Shown here: positions 9,018 to 17,883 of the stretch, one piece after another
Layout of the letters: each line of letters starts with the position of its first letter
Position numbering within the stretch: the stretch's first letter is position 1
NCBI GenBank assembly: GCA_026014745.1
Contig: JAOZHS010000002.1
Location: forward strand, 372,001 to 436,000
DNA length: 64,000 nucleotides
Reading direction: 5' to 3'
Source: Candidatus Bathyarchaeota archaeon
GTDB taxonomy: Archaea > Thermoproteota > Bathyarchaeia > Bathyarchaeales > Bathycorpusculaceae
The notes under the pieces: model-generated
What the model was told of the DNA's origin: nothing
Database searches by the model: none
What the model saw: only the letters and a program-made list of their open reading frames with translations
Translations under genes and position numbers: made by a program

Positions 9018-9788
9018 TTACCATAATTTATTGAAGTAGGTAAGAGCCAACTGGACTATGTTAGGATTGTTAGACCACAAACTGGGAAGGATTTCATGCT
9101 TACCTACTGATAAAGTAAATTGTTTACGGTCAAATATATGCATAAAAACTGGTATAGGCGCAGAAGTGTATTTTATTTGGAATAGAGGGTTCTTTAGCAG
9201 AGGCGTCCAAAACATAAAGTAAGTCTCGTTGTCTTGGGGCTTTTCAGTTATCAACCTAATTTTTATTTGATTTTTTTGCCTAACGGTTTCGTTGACGCGG
9301 AACCATTGTTCCTCTACTTTTCGGGAATATTTACTCAAAGGCATCATAATGTCAAGTGTGCTTTGGCAATCCGAGGTTAATTTTTCGTGCAGTTTAAGCA
9401 GAAGGGACAACTCGGAAATAAGTACAAATTGAGTGTCATCAGCCCCCAAAGAGATCTCTTCATCACTTTTGGGGAAATTATTGATCAGCAAATCAGTTTT
9501 TTCGATTAAGGTATCGTATTCTCTTTTTTTGTTTTCTAAAAGATTAGTGATTGCATTATTTATGGGGGTTGCTCGATATAATGTGGGGACGCCGATTATT
9601 TTTTCCACCAACCCCAACTTCTGCAACGTCGGCATAATCCGATAAATATCCTGCCGAGCCACAGTCGAAACACGAGCAATCGTCTTTGCATCAGACTTCT
9701 TCAACTTAACCAAAGTCAAATACGTCAAAGACTGAACGTAACTCAACCCAAAATCCATCAAAGTCTGAATGTTCTCATCGCTAATCAT
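9018..9788 (-). CDS. TrmB-family transcriptional regulator (copy 2)
   Basis: The 256-aa paralogue of the downstream regulator has the same TrmB winged helix at residues about 6-66, a coiled-coil linker, and a C-terminal domain ending MHIFDRKQFTLSVGKHEILPSLWSN. A strong GGAGGAG ribosome binding site precedes the ATG, unlike copy 1, so this is probably the first gene of a two-gene unit. The identical DNA-binding half predicts that both regulators recognise the same operators, while their diverged C-terminal halves may sense different ligands. The large surface-protein gene just upstream on the same strand is a plausible target, by position only. Confidence 0.85.
   Translation of the reverse strand: MISDENIQTLMDFGLSYVQSLTYLTLVKLKKSDAKTIARVSTVARQDIYRIMPTLQKLGLVEKIIGVPTLYRATPINNAITNLLENKKREYDTLIEKTDLLINNFPKSDEEISLGADDTQFVLISELSLLLKLHEKLTSDCQSTLDIMMPLSKYSRKVEEQWFRVNETVRQKNQIKIRLITEKPQDNETYFMFWTPLLKNPLFQIKYTSAPIPVFMHIFDRKQFTLSVGKHEILPSLWSNNPNIVQLALTYFNKLW
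9592..9770. repeat. 179-bp identical repeat, copy 2 (HTH-coding)
   Basis: Second copy of the 179-bp sequence at 8792-8970, with no differences found when the two were read side by side. Confidence 0.95.
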
Positions 9789-9939
9789 TAGGTATTCTCC
9801 TCCATTTTATGGAGATTCGTTTTTTAAGCGTTTGCTATATTTCTCTGACTCCCAATTTTCCAATCAAAAAAAATTGTATAAAACTCTGAATATTTTCATT
9901 AAATACTTGATGCTCAAGGGCTTCGCAAAACAATTAAAT

Positions 9940-9966
9940 TATTAAAAAAATAAAAAAAGAAAAGGG
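9940..9966 (-). terminator. U-tract terminator of the PQQ surface-protein gene
   Basis: Directly after the stop of the minus-strand gene ending at 9979, the minus strand carries several long T runs broken by single bases. This is the form of archaeal intrinsic/FttA-assisted termination sites. No stem is needed and none is seen. Confidence 0.55.
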
Positions 9967-9978
9967 TTGGTTGGTTTT

Positions 9979-12432
9979 TTATGGCCGTTTTCTAAGTAGC
10001 AGAAGCGCTAAGACCACGCCAACTAACAGGATTGCAACGATTATTCCAGCGACTGCTGGAACAAAGTACATGTCAGCCATGGACTGTGGTGGTTCTGGGG
10101 AAGGTGTAGCTGTGGGTGCGGGGTCTGCAACGACGAAAGCGGTTTCAGAGTGGGCTGGCCAGTAAGAGTTGGATCCTGCGAAGGTAGCGTATACGGTGTA
10201 TTTGCCTGAAATGTCAGGACACCATTCATAGCTGTAGAAGCCGTTGGCGTCGCTGGTTGTTTCACCGATGTTGCGGTAGTTTCCGTTGGCGTCAAGGACG
10301 TCAAGGGTTACTTTAACACCAGTTGCGTTGGTTGGTCGTTCGCCTTGCTGGTAGACGTATTGCATCCAGTCGGACATGCTTTCGTCAGAGACTGCGGGCA
10401 CTCCTTCTGGGAAGCGGCTGGTTTGTACGTTTTGGCTTGTGCCTACTGAGATGTCAGTGACTGTTCCTTTGATTAGAACGCTTGCGGGCATGGTAACTGA
10501 AACGTCGGGTGCATCGACAGTAACTTGGCTTGGGCCTTTACCGAAGCAGTAGATGAAGTTGTCGTATTGGCTGAATGTAACGAGTTGTCCGTCAGCGACT
10601 GCTGGTGCTGCGAACCAACCGTTTTGGCGCCAAATTTCATCGCCTGTTGTTGCGTTAACACAAACGATTTTTGCGCCGCGTGTCAGTGGGTGGCTTGGGC
10701 TGTGTTCACCGGTGGCAGCATAGATTTTTCCGTCAACCGCAACGTGCATACCTGCTGCGAGAGGCCATGTGCCGTAAGGTGTTTCGTAGCCTGAGTCGCC
10801 AATGTAGTAGTTCCAGTCGTTGTTTCCAGTTTCCATGTCGTAGCAATGGATCATGCCGTCGTATGCAACTGCGTACAGTTTGCCGTAAGCAATCACTGGA
10901 CTTGAAGCACCAAGACCGTTAACGCTAGTGGTGTACATACCCCAAGCGTTTTCATAAGGTTCAGTGGGGCCCCAAATCTTTTTACCAGTGGTGGCATCAA
11001 AGCCGTACCATTGCATTGTTTCCTGTCGGAACCATGCGAATTTACCGTCAACTTCTCCTGTGAAGAAGAAGTTTGCAAATGCTGAAGCTGAGCTTGTTTG
11101 GTTAAAGGTGAAGAGTAGGCGTCCGTCTTCTGTGCTGTAGCCTGTAACAACAATCGAGCCGTTCACAACTGTGTTGGCACAGATTATTGTGTTTTTACCT
11201 AATTGAGCGATGCCGGGTGATCCAGGTACGTCAGTAACAGTGTTGTTCCATTCAATACCCTTGGACCAGTCAATTCTTGCGCCTGCAACAGGTCGCCATT
11301 GCCAACCATAGGGGTTACCTGGGCTGTTTGCGACTATGCATTTGGTTGAGTTCCACTTGAGTACCCAGTTGTTTGCACCGCTAACTATGTAGCCAATTAG
11401 GTTGCCGTTAGCATCGATTGTGAATCTTGCTCCGCTGGTAGCGTTAACGATTTGTAGAATTTCAACGCCGGTATTTGCATCATACATTTTGTAGGTGCTT
11501 CCAGACATTGACCAGAGGTATGGGAATGCGCCGTGTTGGTTGGGGCAGTCAAAGTTCAAGACTTGTCCGCAACTAATGGTTGTACCGTTTTGGAACCAGA
11601 GTTCTTCGCCAGTAGCCATGTCAATACATCTCAAACCCAAGTTTGATGATCCGCCTAAGCGTGCGTTGACGTAAATCTTGCCATTAATGATAACAGTGTT
11701 TGACCATTTGTTTTCATAAGAAGCGCCACTGTAGTAGCCTATGTCGCCTAATTCGGAACTTGCAAGACCGCCGATTTGTAACTCTTTTGTCCACATTATG
11801 TGGGCGCTGTCTGGTGCACTTCCGGTTTCTACCCAATTGGTTAAACCGTTAACAGAGGCACCATAGAGGGCGGCTATGCCGTACCAGTTGTTTGCGATGC
11901 TTACCCATCCGCGGTTGGTTGCTTGGATAGGTCTAGTCCAGTATTCGGTTGGCAGAGGTGCATTAATCACATCAGGGATTGGCTCATCTTGGACTTCTAA
12001 GATAAGTTCTGGTGATTCAGCGGCTTTCATGGTGAGGTCGCCGATGACTTCACCCGGATAAGTGAATTGCAGAGTATAGTTGCCTGTTTGTTCGGGTGCC
12101 CAAGTAACGAATACTGATGCGACAGGGTCAGAATCTTCAGTAATAGTTTCAACACTGCCATCGGGTGCAGTGATGGTTAAAGTGTAGTCTTGCCAGACTT
12201 TGGTAGGTTGACCGGGGTAGGCAGTTGTCGGGACTAAGTCGAGCCACATGACGATTAAGGTATTTTGGCCGACGCCGACAGGGTTGGGTCTGATGGATAG
12301 GAATGCGTATGGTTGACGTTCAGTAGCTGCTGATGCGAATGGTGCTACAAAAGCCATCATAGAGAGCAAAAGTAAGCCTGTGATTGCGATTGCTAAGACT
12401 TTAGTTTTTTTATTAATTTTTTCTGTATTCAT
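9979..12432 (-). CDS. PQQ-like beta-propeller surface protein (paralogue 1)
   Basis: The 817-aa protein has a signal peptide (about 1-35), an N-terminal Ig-like domain, and the hinge PLPTEYWTRPI. It then has a propeller with repeated blades of the form G(E/K)LYAVAYDGMIHCYDMETG and AKIVCVNATTGDEIW, typical of PQQ/BamB-like WD-related propellers. After CFGKGPSQVTVDAPDVSV comes a carboxypeptidase-regulatory-like beta-sandwich (GVKVTLDVLDANGNYRNIG), a short Pro-rich stretch and one C-terminal membrane helix with an RKRP tail. It is displayed outside the cell; quinoprotein activity is not implied. A paralogue with the same domain order is at 38607-41285 on the other strand. Confidence 0.82.
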   Translation of the reverse strand: MNTEKINKKTKVLAIAITGLLLLSMMAFVAPFASAATERQPYAFLSIRPNPVGVGQNTLIVMWLDLVPTTAYPGQPTKVWQDYTLTITAPDGSVETITEDSDPVASVFVTWAPEQTGNYTLQFTYPGEVIGDLTMKAAESPELILEVQDEPIPDVINAPLPTEYWTRPIQATNRGWVSIANNWYGIAALYGASVNGLTNWVETGSAPDSAHIMWTKELQIGGLASSELGDIGYYSGASYENKWSNTVIINGKIYVNARLGGSSNLGLRCIDMATGEELWFQNGTTISCGQVLNFDCPNQHGAFPYLWSMSGSTYKMYDANTGVEILQIVNATSGARFTIDANGNLIGYIVSGANNWVLKWNSTKCIVANSPGNPYGWQWRPVAGARIDWSKGIEWNNTVTDVPGSPGIAQLGKNTIICANTVVNGSIVVTGYSTEDGRLLFTFNQTSSASAFANFFFTGEVDGKFAWFRQETMQWYGFDATTGKKIWGPTEPYENAWGMYTTSVNGLGASSPVIAYGKLYAVAYDGMIHCYDMETGNNDWNYYIGDSGYETPYGTWPLAAGMHVAVDGKIYAATGEHSPSHPLTRGAKIVCVNATTGDEIWRQNGWFAAPAVADGQLVTFSQYDNFIYCFGKGPSQVTVDAPDVSVTMPASVLIKGTVTDISVGTSQNVQTSRFPEGVPAVSDESMSDWMQYVYQQGERPTNATGVKVTLDVLDANGNYRNIGETTSDANGFYSYEWCPDISGKYTVYATFAGSNSYWPAHSETAFVVADPAPTATPSPEPPQSMADMYFVPAVAGIIVAILLVGVVLALLLLRKRP

Positions 12433-12694
12433 TTATTTATTTCTCCGGAATAATTTTTCCGTGGCAACATAGTCGCAGGGAGTTCATTTAAGCGCTTGTA
12501 TAAAGGAGTACTTTAGACAGCTATAGCGTAGAACAAGATAACCGATAAAATGGTCTTTTTTACCGCTTCAGCCTCAAAACGTCAAGCATCCTAATATTTG
12601 TTAGGGGCAACCAAACACAAATCAAATATGTAGGTGCCTGATACATCTAAAACATAGCAGTTGCAAAACCCAAAATTAAAGAAACCCTTAACTG

Positions 12695-12703
12695 CTTATA
12701 TAG
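12695..12703 (+). promoter_or_regulatory. TATA box of sepF
   Basis: CTTATATAG is centred about 25 nt before the sepF ATG at 12724. Archaeal TATA boxes lie about 25-27 nt before the start of transcription, so sepF mRNA is predicted to be leaderless. No ribosome binding site is seen, which agrees. Confidence 0.65.
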
Positions 12704-12723
12704 AGAATATAGGTTGAATTCAG

Positions 12724-13299
12724 ATGCCATTTAACCTCTTCCACAAAAAGAAAGAACCCGAAGAAGAAGCAACAGCTATGCCACCTCAAGAAGAAACACC
12801 AAATCAAGAAACAGCCACCGAGACGCTACCCAAAGAAGACGCACCACAAGAACAGCCAACCACAGAAGCCCCAACCACTTCACCCGAAGAAACAACAACC
12901 CAAGAACCAGCCGCCGCAGCCGTTGAAACAGAACCAGAGCAACCCCCCGAACCAGTCACAACAGCACCCACAGAAGAAACAAAAGCCCCCGAGGCACCCG
13001 CCAAAACTTATCTAAAAGCCATGCCCCTTCGAGAACTTTCAGACGTAGATACCATAAAAGCCGAAGTTGAAAACGGCAACATCATCATTCTCAAGGTAAC
13101 ACCGCTTGCCGCCAAAAGCATAGAGGACGTAAAAACCGCCATAAATGACCTCTATGAGTTTAGTGAAACCAGCGGCGGCGACATCGCACGTTTAGGTGAA
13201 GAACGTGTGGTTGTTTGTCCAAAAAATGTTAGAGTTTGGCGTGAAAAGACACCCGCACCGGTTGTTAAAAATCAAGGGCTGCCAACTTCAGCAGCGTAA
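12724..13299 (+). CDS. sepF: Cell division protein SepF
   Basis: The 191-aa protein starts with an amphipathic, basic head (MPFNLFHKKK), the membrane-targeting element of SepF. A long Glu/Pro/Thr-rich linker follows (about 12-95), then the conserved SepF core (about 97-180): YLKAMPLRELSDVDTIKAEV, GNIIILKVTPLA, and GGDIARLGEERVVVCPKNVRVW. Archaeal SepF anchors FtsZ to the membrane at midcell. FtsZ is not in this window. The linker is unusually long and repetitive. The gene is predicted to be leaderless and monocistronic. Confidence 0.92.
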   Translation: MPFNLFHKKKEPEEEATAMPPQEETPNQETATETLPKEDAPQEQPTTEAPTTSPEETTTQEPAAAAVETEPEQPPEPVTTAPTEETKAPEAPAKTYLKAMPLRELSDVDTIKAEVENGNIIILKVTPLAAKSIEDVKTAINDLYEFSETSGGDIARLGEERVVVCPKNVRVWREKTPAPVVKNQGLPTSAA

Positions 13300-13422
13300 C
13301 CGTCTATTTTTAGAACAACCAACAATTTAGTTGCTAGACAATTTCTGCTGAATTCTGTGGAACTATCGGTTTCCAGAAATGGAAAAGGTTTGGCGTGAAA
13401 AACCGCCGATACTATTTTGCTC

Positions 13423-15348
13423 TTAGAGTAGCCTGTATGTTTCCAGAATTGCTGGAACTACCGTATTTATGCCAGCTTTGTTGTCTAAGAAGTTGGCGAA
13501 CCCTATGGTTTTTTGTTTTTCACCGTGAACCACAAAGATTCGCTCAGGCTTCGGGTTAAGATGCGTTAGATAGTTGACGAGTTGGCGACGGTCAGAGTGA
13601 CCAGAGAATCCATCTACGGTTTCCACTTGCATTTTAACGGAGAACGCAGCCATTTTGCCTTCGTTATCCATCATAGTGACTTCGCCTACGCCTTTCTGTA
13701 CGCGTCTGCCCATTGTGCCTTCGATTTGGTAACTGACAAAGACGATAGTGTTACGTTCGTCACTAGCCCAGTTTTTGAAATACTCAATTACAGGACCGCC
13801 TTCGAGCATGCCTGATGTAGCGAGGACAACACAGGGTTCACCTTCCATTATGCTTGACCGTTGGCTTGGGTGATCAACTATAGTGAAGTAGTCGGATTGG
13901 AAGGGATTGATTTCTTCGTGGAGGATGCTGTGGCGAACTTCGCGGCCTAGATATTCTGGGTATGCAGTGTGGATGGCGGTGGCTTCGGATATCATGCCTT
14001 CGATGAAAACGGGGGCTTCCTTCATCAAGCCGCGTTTCATGTAGCCGTCGATGATTAGCATAACTTCTTGTGCTCTACCGACTGCTGGAACAGGGATGAG
14101 AACTTTGCCTTTTCGCTCCAAGGTTTGGTTAATGATACGGGTCATTGCCTCTTCAGCTTCTACGCGGCTGGGCATAAAGTCCTCAGCGCCGCCGTAAGTT
14201 GATTCAGTAACGACTGTTTCGATGCGTGGAAACTCTGTTGCTGCAGCTTCGAGCAACATGGTGCGGGCGAATTTGTAGTCGCCTGTGTAGACGATGTTAT
14301 GTAACCCTTCACCGATGTGTAGGTGCACCATTGAGCCGCCCAAGATGTGTCCAGAGTTGTGTAATGTTAGACGAATATCGGGTGCAATGTCTGTGACTAC
14401 GCCAAACCGCAGAGGAATAGTGTGAAGAACACATTCGCGGACATCTTTTTGGTCATACATTGGAGTAACGCCTTGTTTGCTGGCGACGTCAAGGTAATCA
14501 AGCTGAAGCATAGTCATTAGATTGGAGGTTGGCGCGGAACAGTAGATGGGCCCATCATAACCGTATTTGTAGAGGAACGGCACAAGACCACAGTGGTCAA
14601 GGTGAGCGTGGCTAATCACGACCGCGTCAAGCGAGTCAATTTGGAATTCGGGGGAATCAAACCGTGGGAACCCCTCAAAGGGCCTGTTGGAACCAGGGTT
14701 AATGCCGCAGTCAAGCAGTACACTGCTTTCGCGGGTTTTTATGAGGAATGCTGAGCGTCCTACTTCTTGAGCGCCACCCAAAACCGTCATTCGAATGTCT
14801 CCGACATCATAGCTTTTTGGTCGGAAAATCCGTTCGCCTACAGTTCGGAGGATGCGCTCGCGTTCTTTACTCTCCGAGTGGAGATAGTGACGCATGTGAG
14901 TAACAATTTTGCTTTTGATAGGTGGAGAACGCAGAACATGAGGACGCCATTTGGTTTTCTTGATTATTTCCTGCAAAACAGCGCCGTTTCTGCCTATGAC
15001 TAAGCCGGGTTTTTTGGTTTCTATGATGATTTCGCCGAGGCTGGGGTCGAAGTTTATGTCTGTGATTTCGGCTTCAGCAGGGATAACTTCGCGTGCGATA
15101 CGTTCCGCTTCCATTTCAGGGATACGCACAGAGGGGTCGGGTCGGATAACAATACGTTTACGGATAACGCCGACGATTTCAGCGACTATGCTGCTTTGAT
15201 CTACAAGAATTTCGGGGCGTTTGGTGTAAACCGCAAGCATCGGTCCTTCATATTCGATGCGGGTAACTTCAGCTTCGCGGGGAACTTTTTGAAGAATATA
15301 TTGACTAATCTCTATCTTGTCTTTCTCTTTTTCTTGCGTTCGTGCCAC
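13423..15348 (-). CDS. fttA: Transcription termination factor FttA (aCPSF1), beta-CASP ribonuclease
   Basis: The 641-aa protein has two N-terminal KH domains (about 10-70 and 75-150; second GxxG is GRNG, 119-122), a metallo-beta-lactamase domain with HAHLDH (247-252) binding two zinc ions, and an inserted beta-CASP domain. A final His motif lies in FSGHSDRRQL. This is the archaeal CPSF73 homologue that cleaves nascent RNA at U-rich sites and terminates transcription. It agrees with the many U-tract ends in this window. It starts 4 nt after the end of psmB on the same strand, so proteasome and termination factor are co-transcribed. Confidence 0.95.
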   Translation of the reverse strand: MARTQEKEKDKIEISQYILQKVPREAEVTRIEYEGPMLAVYTKRPEILVDQSSIVAEIVGVIRKRIVIRPDPSVRIPEMEAERIAREVIPAEAEITDINFDPSLGEIIIETKKPGLVIGRNGAVLQEIIKKTKWRPHVLRSPPIKSKIVTHMRHYLHSESKERERILRTVGERIFRPKSYDVGDIRMTVLGGAQEVGRSAFLIKTRESSVLLDCGINPGSNRPFEGFPRFDSPEFQIDSLDAVVISHAHLDHCGLVPFLYKYGYDGPIYCSAPTSNLMTMLQLDYLDVASKQGVTPMYDQKDVRECVLHTIPLRFGVVTDIAPDIRLTLHNSGHILGGSMVHLHIGEGLHNIVYTGDYKFARTMLLEAAATEFPRIETVVTESTYGGAEDFMPSRVEAEEAMTRIINQTLERKGKVLIPVPAVGRAQEVMLIIDGYMKRGLMKEAPVFIEGMISEATAIHTAYPEYLGREVRHSILHEEINPFQSDYFTIVDHPSQRSSIMEGEPCVVLATSGMLEGGPVIEYFKNWASDERNTIVFVSYQIEGTMGRRVQKGVGEVTMMDNEGKMAAFSVKMQVETVDGFSGHSDRRQLVNYLTHLNPKPERIFVVHGEKQKTIGFANFLDNKAGINTVVPAILETYRLL

Positions 15349-15352
15349 AGTT

Positions 15353-15997
15353 TTAACTTCCTACTTTGAGAAGCTTACTTTTCTCTTCATCAGTTAATTC
15401 CTTGTAACCATTACTATCAATAACGATGATGTTGTAGCTGTTGCCGCTTGCGACATCACGTTTCATAGCAGCATTCACTGCTTTAGCGATTGTAGGAAGC
15501 ATCTCTGAAATAGTCATACCCTCACGGTACTTATCTTCTAAAATGCCATAAGCCAACGGTGAACCAGAACCTGTAGAAACTGATTTTTCCTCAGTTAAAC
15601 TGCCATAGGGATCCAGGTTAAAGACATGTGGTCCCGAGTCATCTATGCCGCCGACGAGAACTTGAGTTGCGAGGGGCACATAACGGTTTTGGAAGAGGAT
15701 GTTTGCGACCAGTCGTGCCGCAGCGCTAATGGGGATGGGTCGGTTTAGGTTAACTTTGTAGAGTTGAGCGTTAGCAATCAAGATGTCCACGACGCGTTGT
15801 GCATCTGCCACGGTCCCGGCAATGGTCATGCCTAGGTGGTCATCGATTTTGTAGACTTTTTTGCCGAATTTGTGAGCTACATAGAAACCCATCGTTACAC
15901 GAGTATCCGAGGCCAAGATTACGCCGTCTTTGCAGACGACACCGATCGTAGTTGTCCCTTTCAGGACTAGTTGGCTAGCTGGACTATTTTGTGACAT
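15353..15997 (-). CDS. psmB: Proteasome subunit beta
   Basis: The 214-aa 20S core peptidase subunit has a short propeptide (MSQNSPASQLVLKG) that is removed so that Thr15 of TTTIG becomes the N-terminal nucleophile. Asp and Lys of the active site lie in ILASDTRVTMG and HKFGKKVYKID, and the closing GTGSPLAYGILE motif is present. The frame is open to 16036, but the ATG at 15997 has GGGAG upstream and gives the normal propeptide length, so it is preferred. Alpha subunits and the PAN ATPase are not in the window. It is the first gene of the psmB-fttA pair. Confidence 0.93.
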   Translation of the reverse strand: MSQNSPASQLVLKGTTTIGVVCKDGVILASDTRVTMGFYVAHKFGKKVYKIDDHLGMTIAGTVADAQRVVDILIANAQLYKVNLNRPIPISAAARLVANILFQNRYVPLATQVLVGGIDDSGPHVFNLDPYGSLTEEKSVSTGSGSPLAYGILEDKYREGMTISEMLPTIAKAVNAAMKRDVASGNSYNIIVIDSNGYKELTDEEKSKLLKVGS

Positions 15998-16185
15998 ATT
16001 TTGGTGCTCCCTAAAACTCCGTTTGTGGGATGCCATCCACTAGGAAGTAGCAACATGTAATCTTTCCGAGGGATTTATTAATATTTCGCCGAAGCACAAC
16101 AAAGTGCCTTTTATGTTAAAAAACTGCAATGACCGAGCAGCCCGGCCATGCAGTGGATATTATTGGGGTTTAGCAGCGGTTTATG

Positions 16186-16377
16186 TTAGATAAATGAGCG
16201 CTGATAGCAGTCTTCGTGCCGTACAGCCGAGCCTTTACGGGAAGCTACCCTTTGCCCCTCCACAATTGGTTTATGACAGATGGCGCAGAAGATGTGACCA
16301 TCTTTTTGCATACGGATAAGGAGTCTGTGGTTTATCACATAATGGTTTATTGCCATATTCTTCACACACTTCTCCAT
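16186..16377 (-). CDS. Small zinc-binding hypothetical protein
   Basis: The 63-aa protein has one treble-clef-like motif: CAICHKPIVEGQ, a basic hinge VASRKGSAV, then RHEDCYQ. The Cys-x2-Cys/His and the final His-x2-Cys could bind one zinc ion. The N-terminal 22 residues are less informative, and an internal Met (MAINH or MQKDG) could be the true start. Upstream lies the composite TTAGTCAAG element shared with two other genes. Between this gene and psmB a Cys-free hairpin (about 16124-16155) may mark a transcript end. Function is unknown. Confidence 0.6.
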   Translation of the reverse strand: MEKCVKNMAINHYVINHRLLIRMQKDGHIFCAICHKPIVEGQRVASRKGSAVRHEDCYQRSFI

Positions 16378-16427
16378 TGGTTTACCATTGGTTTAGTAGC
16401 GGTAAAATGGGTTTTCGTCAATAATTC

Positions 16428-16460
16428 TTGACTAATCTTAGTCAAACTTTCTTGACTAAG
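16428..16460 (-). promoter_or_regulatory. Composite TTAGTCAAG element (copy A)
   Basis: Reading toward the gene at 16377, the strand shows CTTAGTCAAGAAA, TTTGACTAAG and then TTAGTCAAGAATTATT. The first two parts form a perfect CTTAGTCAA/TTGACTAAG inverted repeat with a 6-nt gap. The element ends 50 nt before the ATG. The same arrangement and orientation occurs before the genes at 17986 and 44383, suggesting a shared regulator. The 16378-16734 gap holds this element and the queT leader. Confidence 0.55.
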
Positions 16461-16638
16461 CAAAAAGATGGTCAATTTATAGGGTAAACCGTGATTCAAC
16501 TGGAGTTGACAAAGAACCAGGCTCAGAATAGCACCCTCAAAGAGTCCTTTTGCGAATATAATAAACAGGTAACCACAACAAGCTACGCCACCAACACTGC
16601 AGACAAAGGCGAAAACTGGTTCACAACGTTTTTAGGCA

Positions 16639-16694
16639 ACAACGCCGTTGTAGGGCAAACTGGCGGGTGAGTGGACCTCCCACCCGTTCCGCCA
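16639..16694 (+). other. Structured leader upstream of queT-queC
   Basis: Two stems can be drawn in the queT leader: ACAAC/GTTGT (16639-16651, loop GCC), and either CGGGTG/CACCCG (16664-16669 with 16681-16686) or the competing TGGCGG/CCGCCA (16661-16666 with 16689-16694). Mutually exclusive stems before a queuosine-precursor operon suggest a cis-regulatory RNA. I cannot match it to a known preQ1 riboswitch class by eye. Confidence 0.35.
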
Positions 16695-16734
16695 CACAAA
16701 AATAAAACCCGGGAGTAGGGAGGAAAAGAAAAAC

Positions 16735-17217
16735 TTGAAGATACCAACCAAAGATTTAGCCCTAACCACAATCTACGCTGCACTATATGCAGCATTAGTC
16801 GTTGTATTATCACCAATCTCTTTTGGAGTCGCACAATTCCGCATAGCCGGAGCACTGCGACCCGCCATAGCAAAAAAATGGGTCCTAGCCTTCGGCTACG
16901 GACTTGGCGCGCTGGTCGGCAACTTTTTTAGCCCCTTCGCAGGACCATGGGACCTCGTATTCATGCCCCTCATGAGCGTAGCTGCAGGGTTGGCAGGATA
17001 CTTTGTGGCTAAGCGGTTCGGCGGCAACTATTTTGTCAGCGGCGCCGTCACCGCAGTCATCACTGCGTTAAGCCTAAGTTTCATGTTTGAGCAACTCGGC
17101 ATCTCGCCGTTTCTGATTGCCATTGGTCCCCTGTTGGCAACGGAGTTTGCGGCTATCCTCATCGGCGGTGTAGTCTTTAGTTTAATCGATAAACGTTTCA
17201 AATGGTGGAAAAAATGA
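16735..17217 (+). CDS. queT: QueT family queuosine-precursor transporter (ECF S component)
   Basis: The 160-aa membrane protein has about five or six helices, with the N-terminal TTIYAALYAALVVVLSPISFG and the central GLGALVGNFFSPFAGPWDLVFMPLMS that mark the QueT family. It is the substrate-binding S component of an energy-coupling-factor importer for 7-deazaguanine precursors. The start is TTG at 16735, supported by GGGAGG upstream. Its TGA overlaps the queC ATG, so the two are coupled. The general ECF ATPase and T component are not in this window. Import alongside QueC suggests the cell can both make and take up preQ0-type bases for archaeosine or queuosine-like tRNA modification. Confidence 0.85.
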   Translation: MKIPTKDLALTTIYAALYAALVVVLSPISFGVAQFRIAGALRPAIAKKWVLAFGYGLGALVGNFFSPFAGPWDLVFMPLMSVAAGLAGYFVAKRFGGNYFVSGAVTAVITALSLSFMFEQLGISPFLIAIGPLLATEFAAILIGGVVFSLIDKRFKWWKK

Positions 17218-17870
17218 CAGAAAACAAAAAATGTGTAGTTGTCCTAAGCGGCGGTCCCGACAGCGCCACAGTTGCGTATTGGGCTAAAGCGCAAGGATAC
17301 CAAATTTACCCCATAACCTTCAACTACGGTCAAATAGCACTTAAAGAAACCCAAGCAGCTCAACAAATAGCATCAAAACTCGGCACCACAACTAAAATCA
17401 TCAACCTCTCTGCACTTAAAGAAATCTACAGTGACGTAACCCCCCTCTGCAACACCAACATCCCCCTAACCAGCGAGTTTAGCGCCCCCATCATCGTACC
17501 GTTTCGCAATGCCATCTTCCTCTCCGCCGCTGTCGCCTACGCCGTCACCGTGGGCGCAACCAAAATCTTCTATGGCGCACAGGGCAGCGATGAACCCTTC
17601 TACCCCGATTGTCGACGCGAATTCTACGAAGCGTTTGAAAAAGCGGCGAGGCTTGGAACCTCCGAGGACATAACCATAAAGGCACCATTTAGCGGCAGCA
17701 AAAAATCTCAGCTCATCCGTGAAGGGGCTAAGCTGGGTGTGCCGTTTGAGTTAACTTGGTCCTGCTACCGTGACGAAGAAGCACACTGCGGGGTATGCGA
17801 GTCGTGTGTGAACCGCAAAAAGGCGTTCAGCGAAGCAGGCATTCCTGACCCCACAAAATACGAAGCATAA
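17214..17870 (+). CDS. queC: 7-cyano-7-deazaguanine (preQ0) synthase
   Basis: The 218-aa enzyme converts 7-carboxy-7-deazaguanine to preQ0 with ATP and ammonia, for archaeosine in tRNA. The PP-loop SGGPDS lies at 12-17 and the zinc site is Cys184, Cys192, Cys195 and Cys198 in SCYRDEEAHCGVCESC. The canonical order differs slightly (SGGPDS in place of SGGxDS) but is common in archaea. The frame is open from 17202, but the ATG at 17214 forms an ATGA overlap with queT and has GGTGG upstream, so it is preferred. No other preQ0 pathway gene (queD, queE, folE) is nearby. Confidence 0.92.
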   Translation: MTENKKCVVVLSGGPDSATVAYWAKAQGYQIYPITFNYGQIALKETQAAQQIASKLGTTTKIINLSALKEIYSDVTPLCNTNIPLTSEFSAPIIVPFRNAIFLSAAVAYAVTVGATKIFYGAQGSDEPFYPDCRREFYEAFEKAARLGTSEDITIKAPFSGSKKSQLIREGAKLGVPFELTWSCYRDEEAHCGVCESCVNRKKAFSEAGIPDPTKYEA

Positions 17871-17883
17871 GAGCACGATGTTT

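Noticed and set aside
12804-13004. 66-aa Ser/Val/Gly-rich minus-strand frame
   Set aside because: Antisense of the SepF Glu/Pro/Thr linker.
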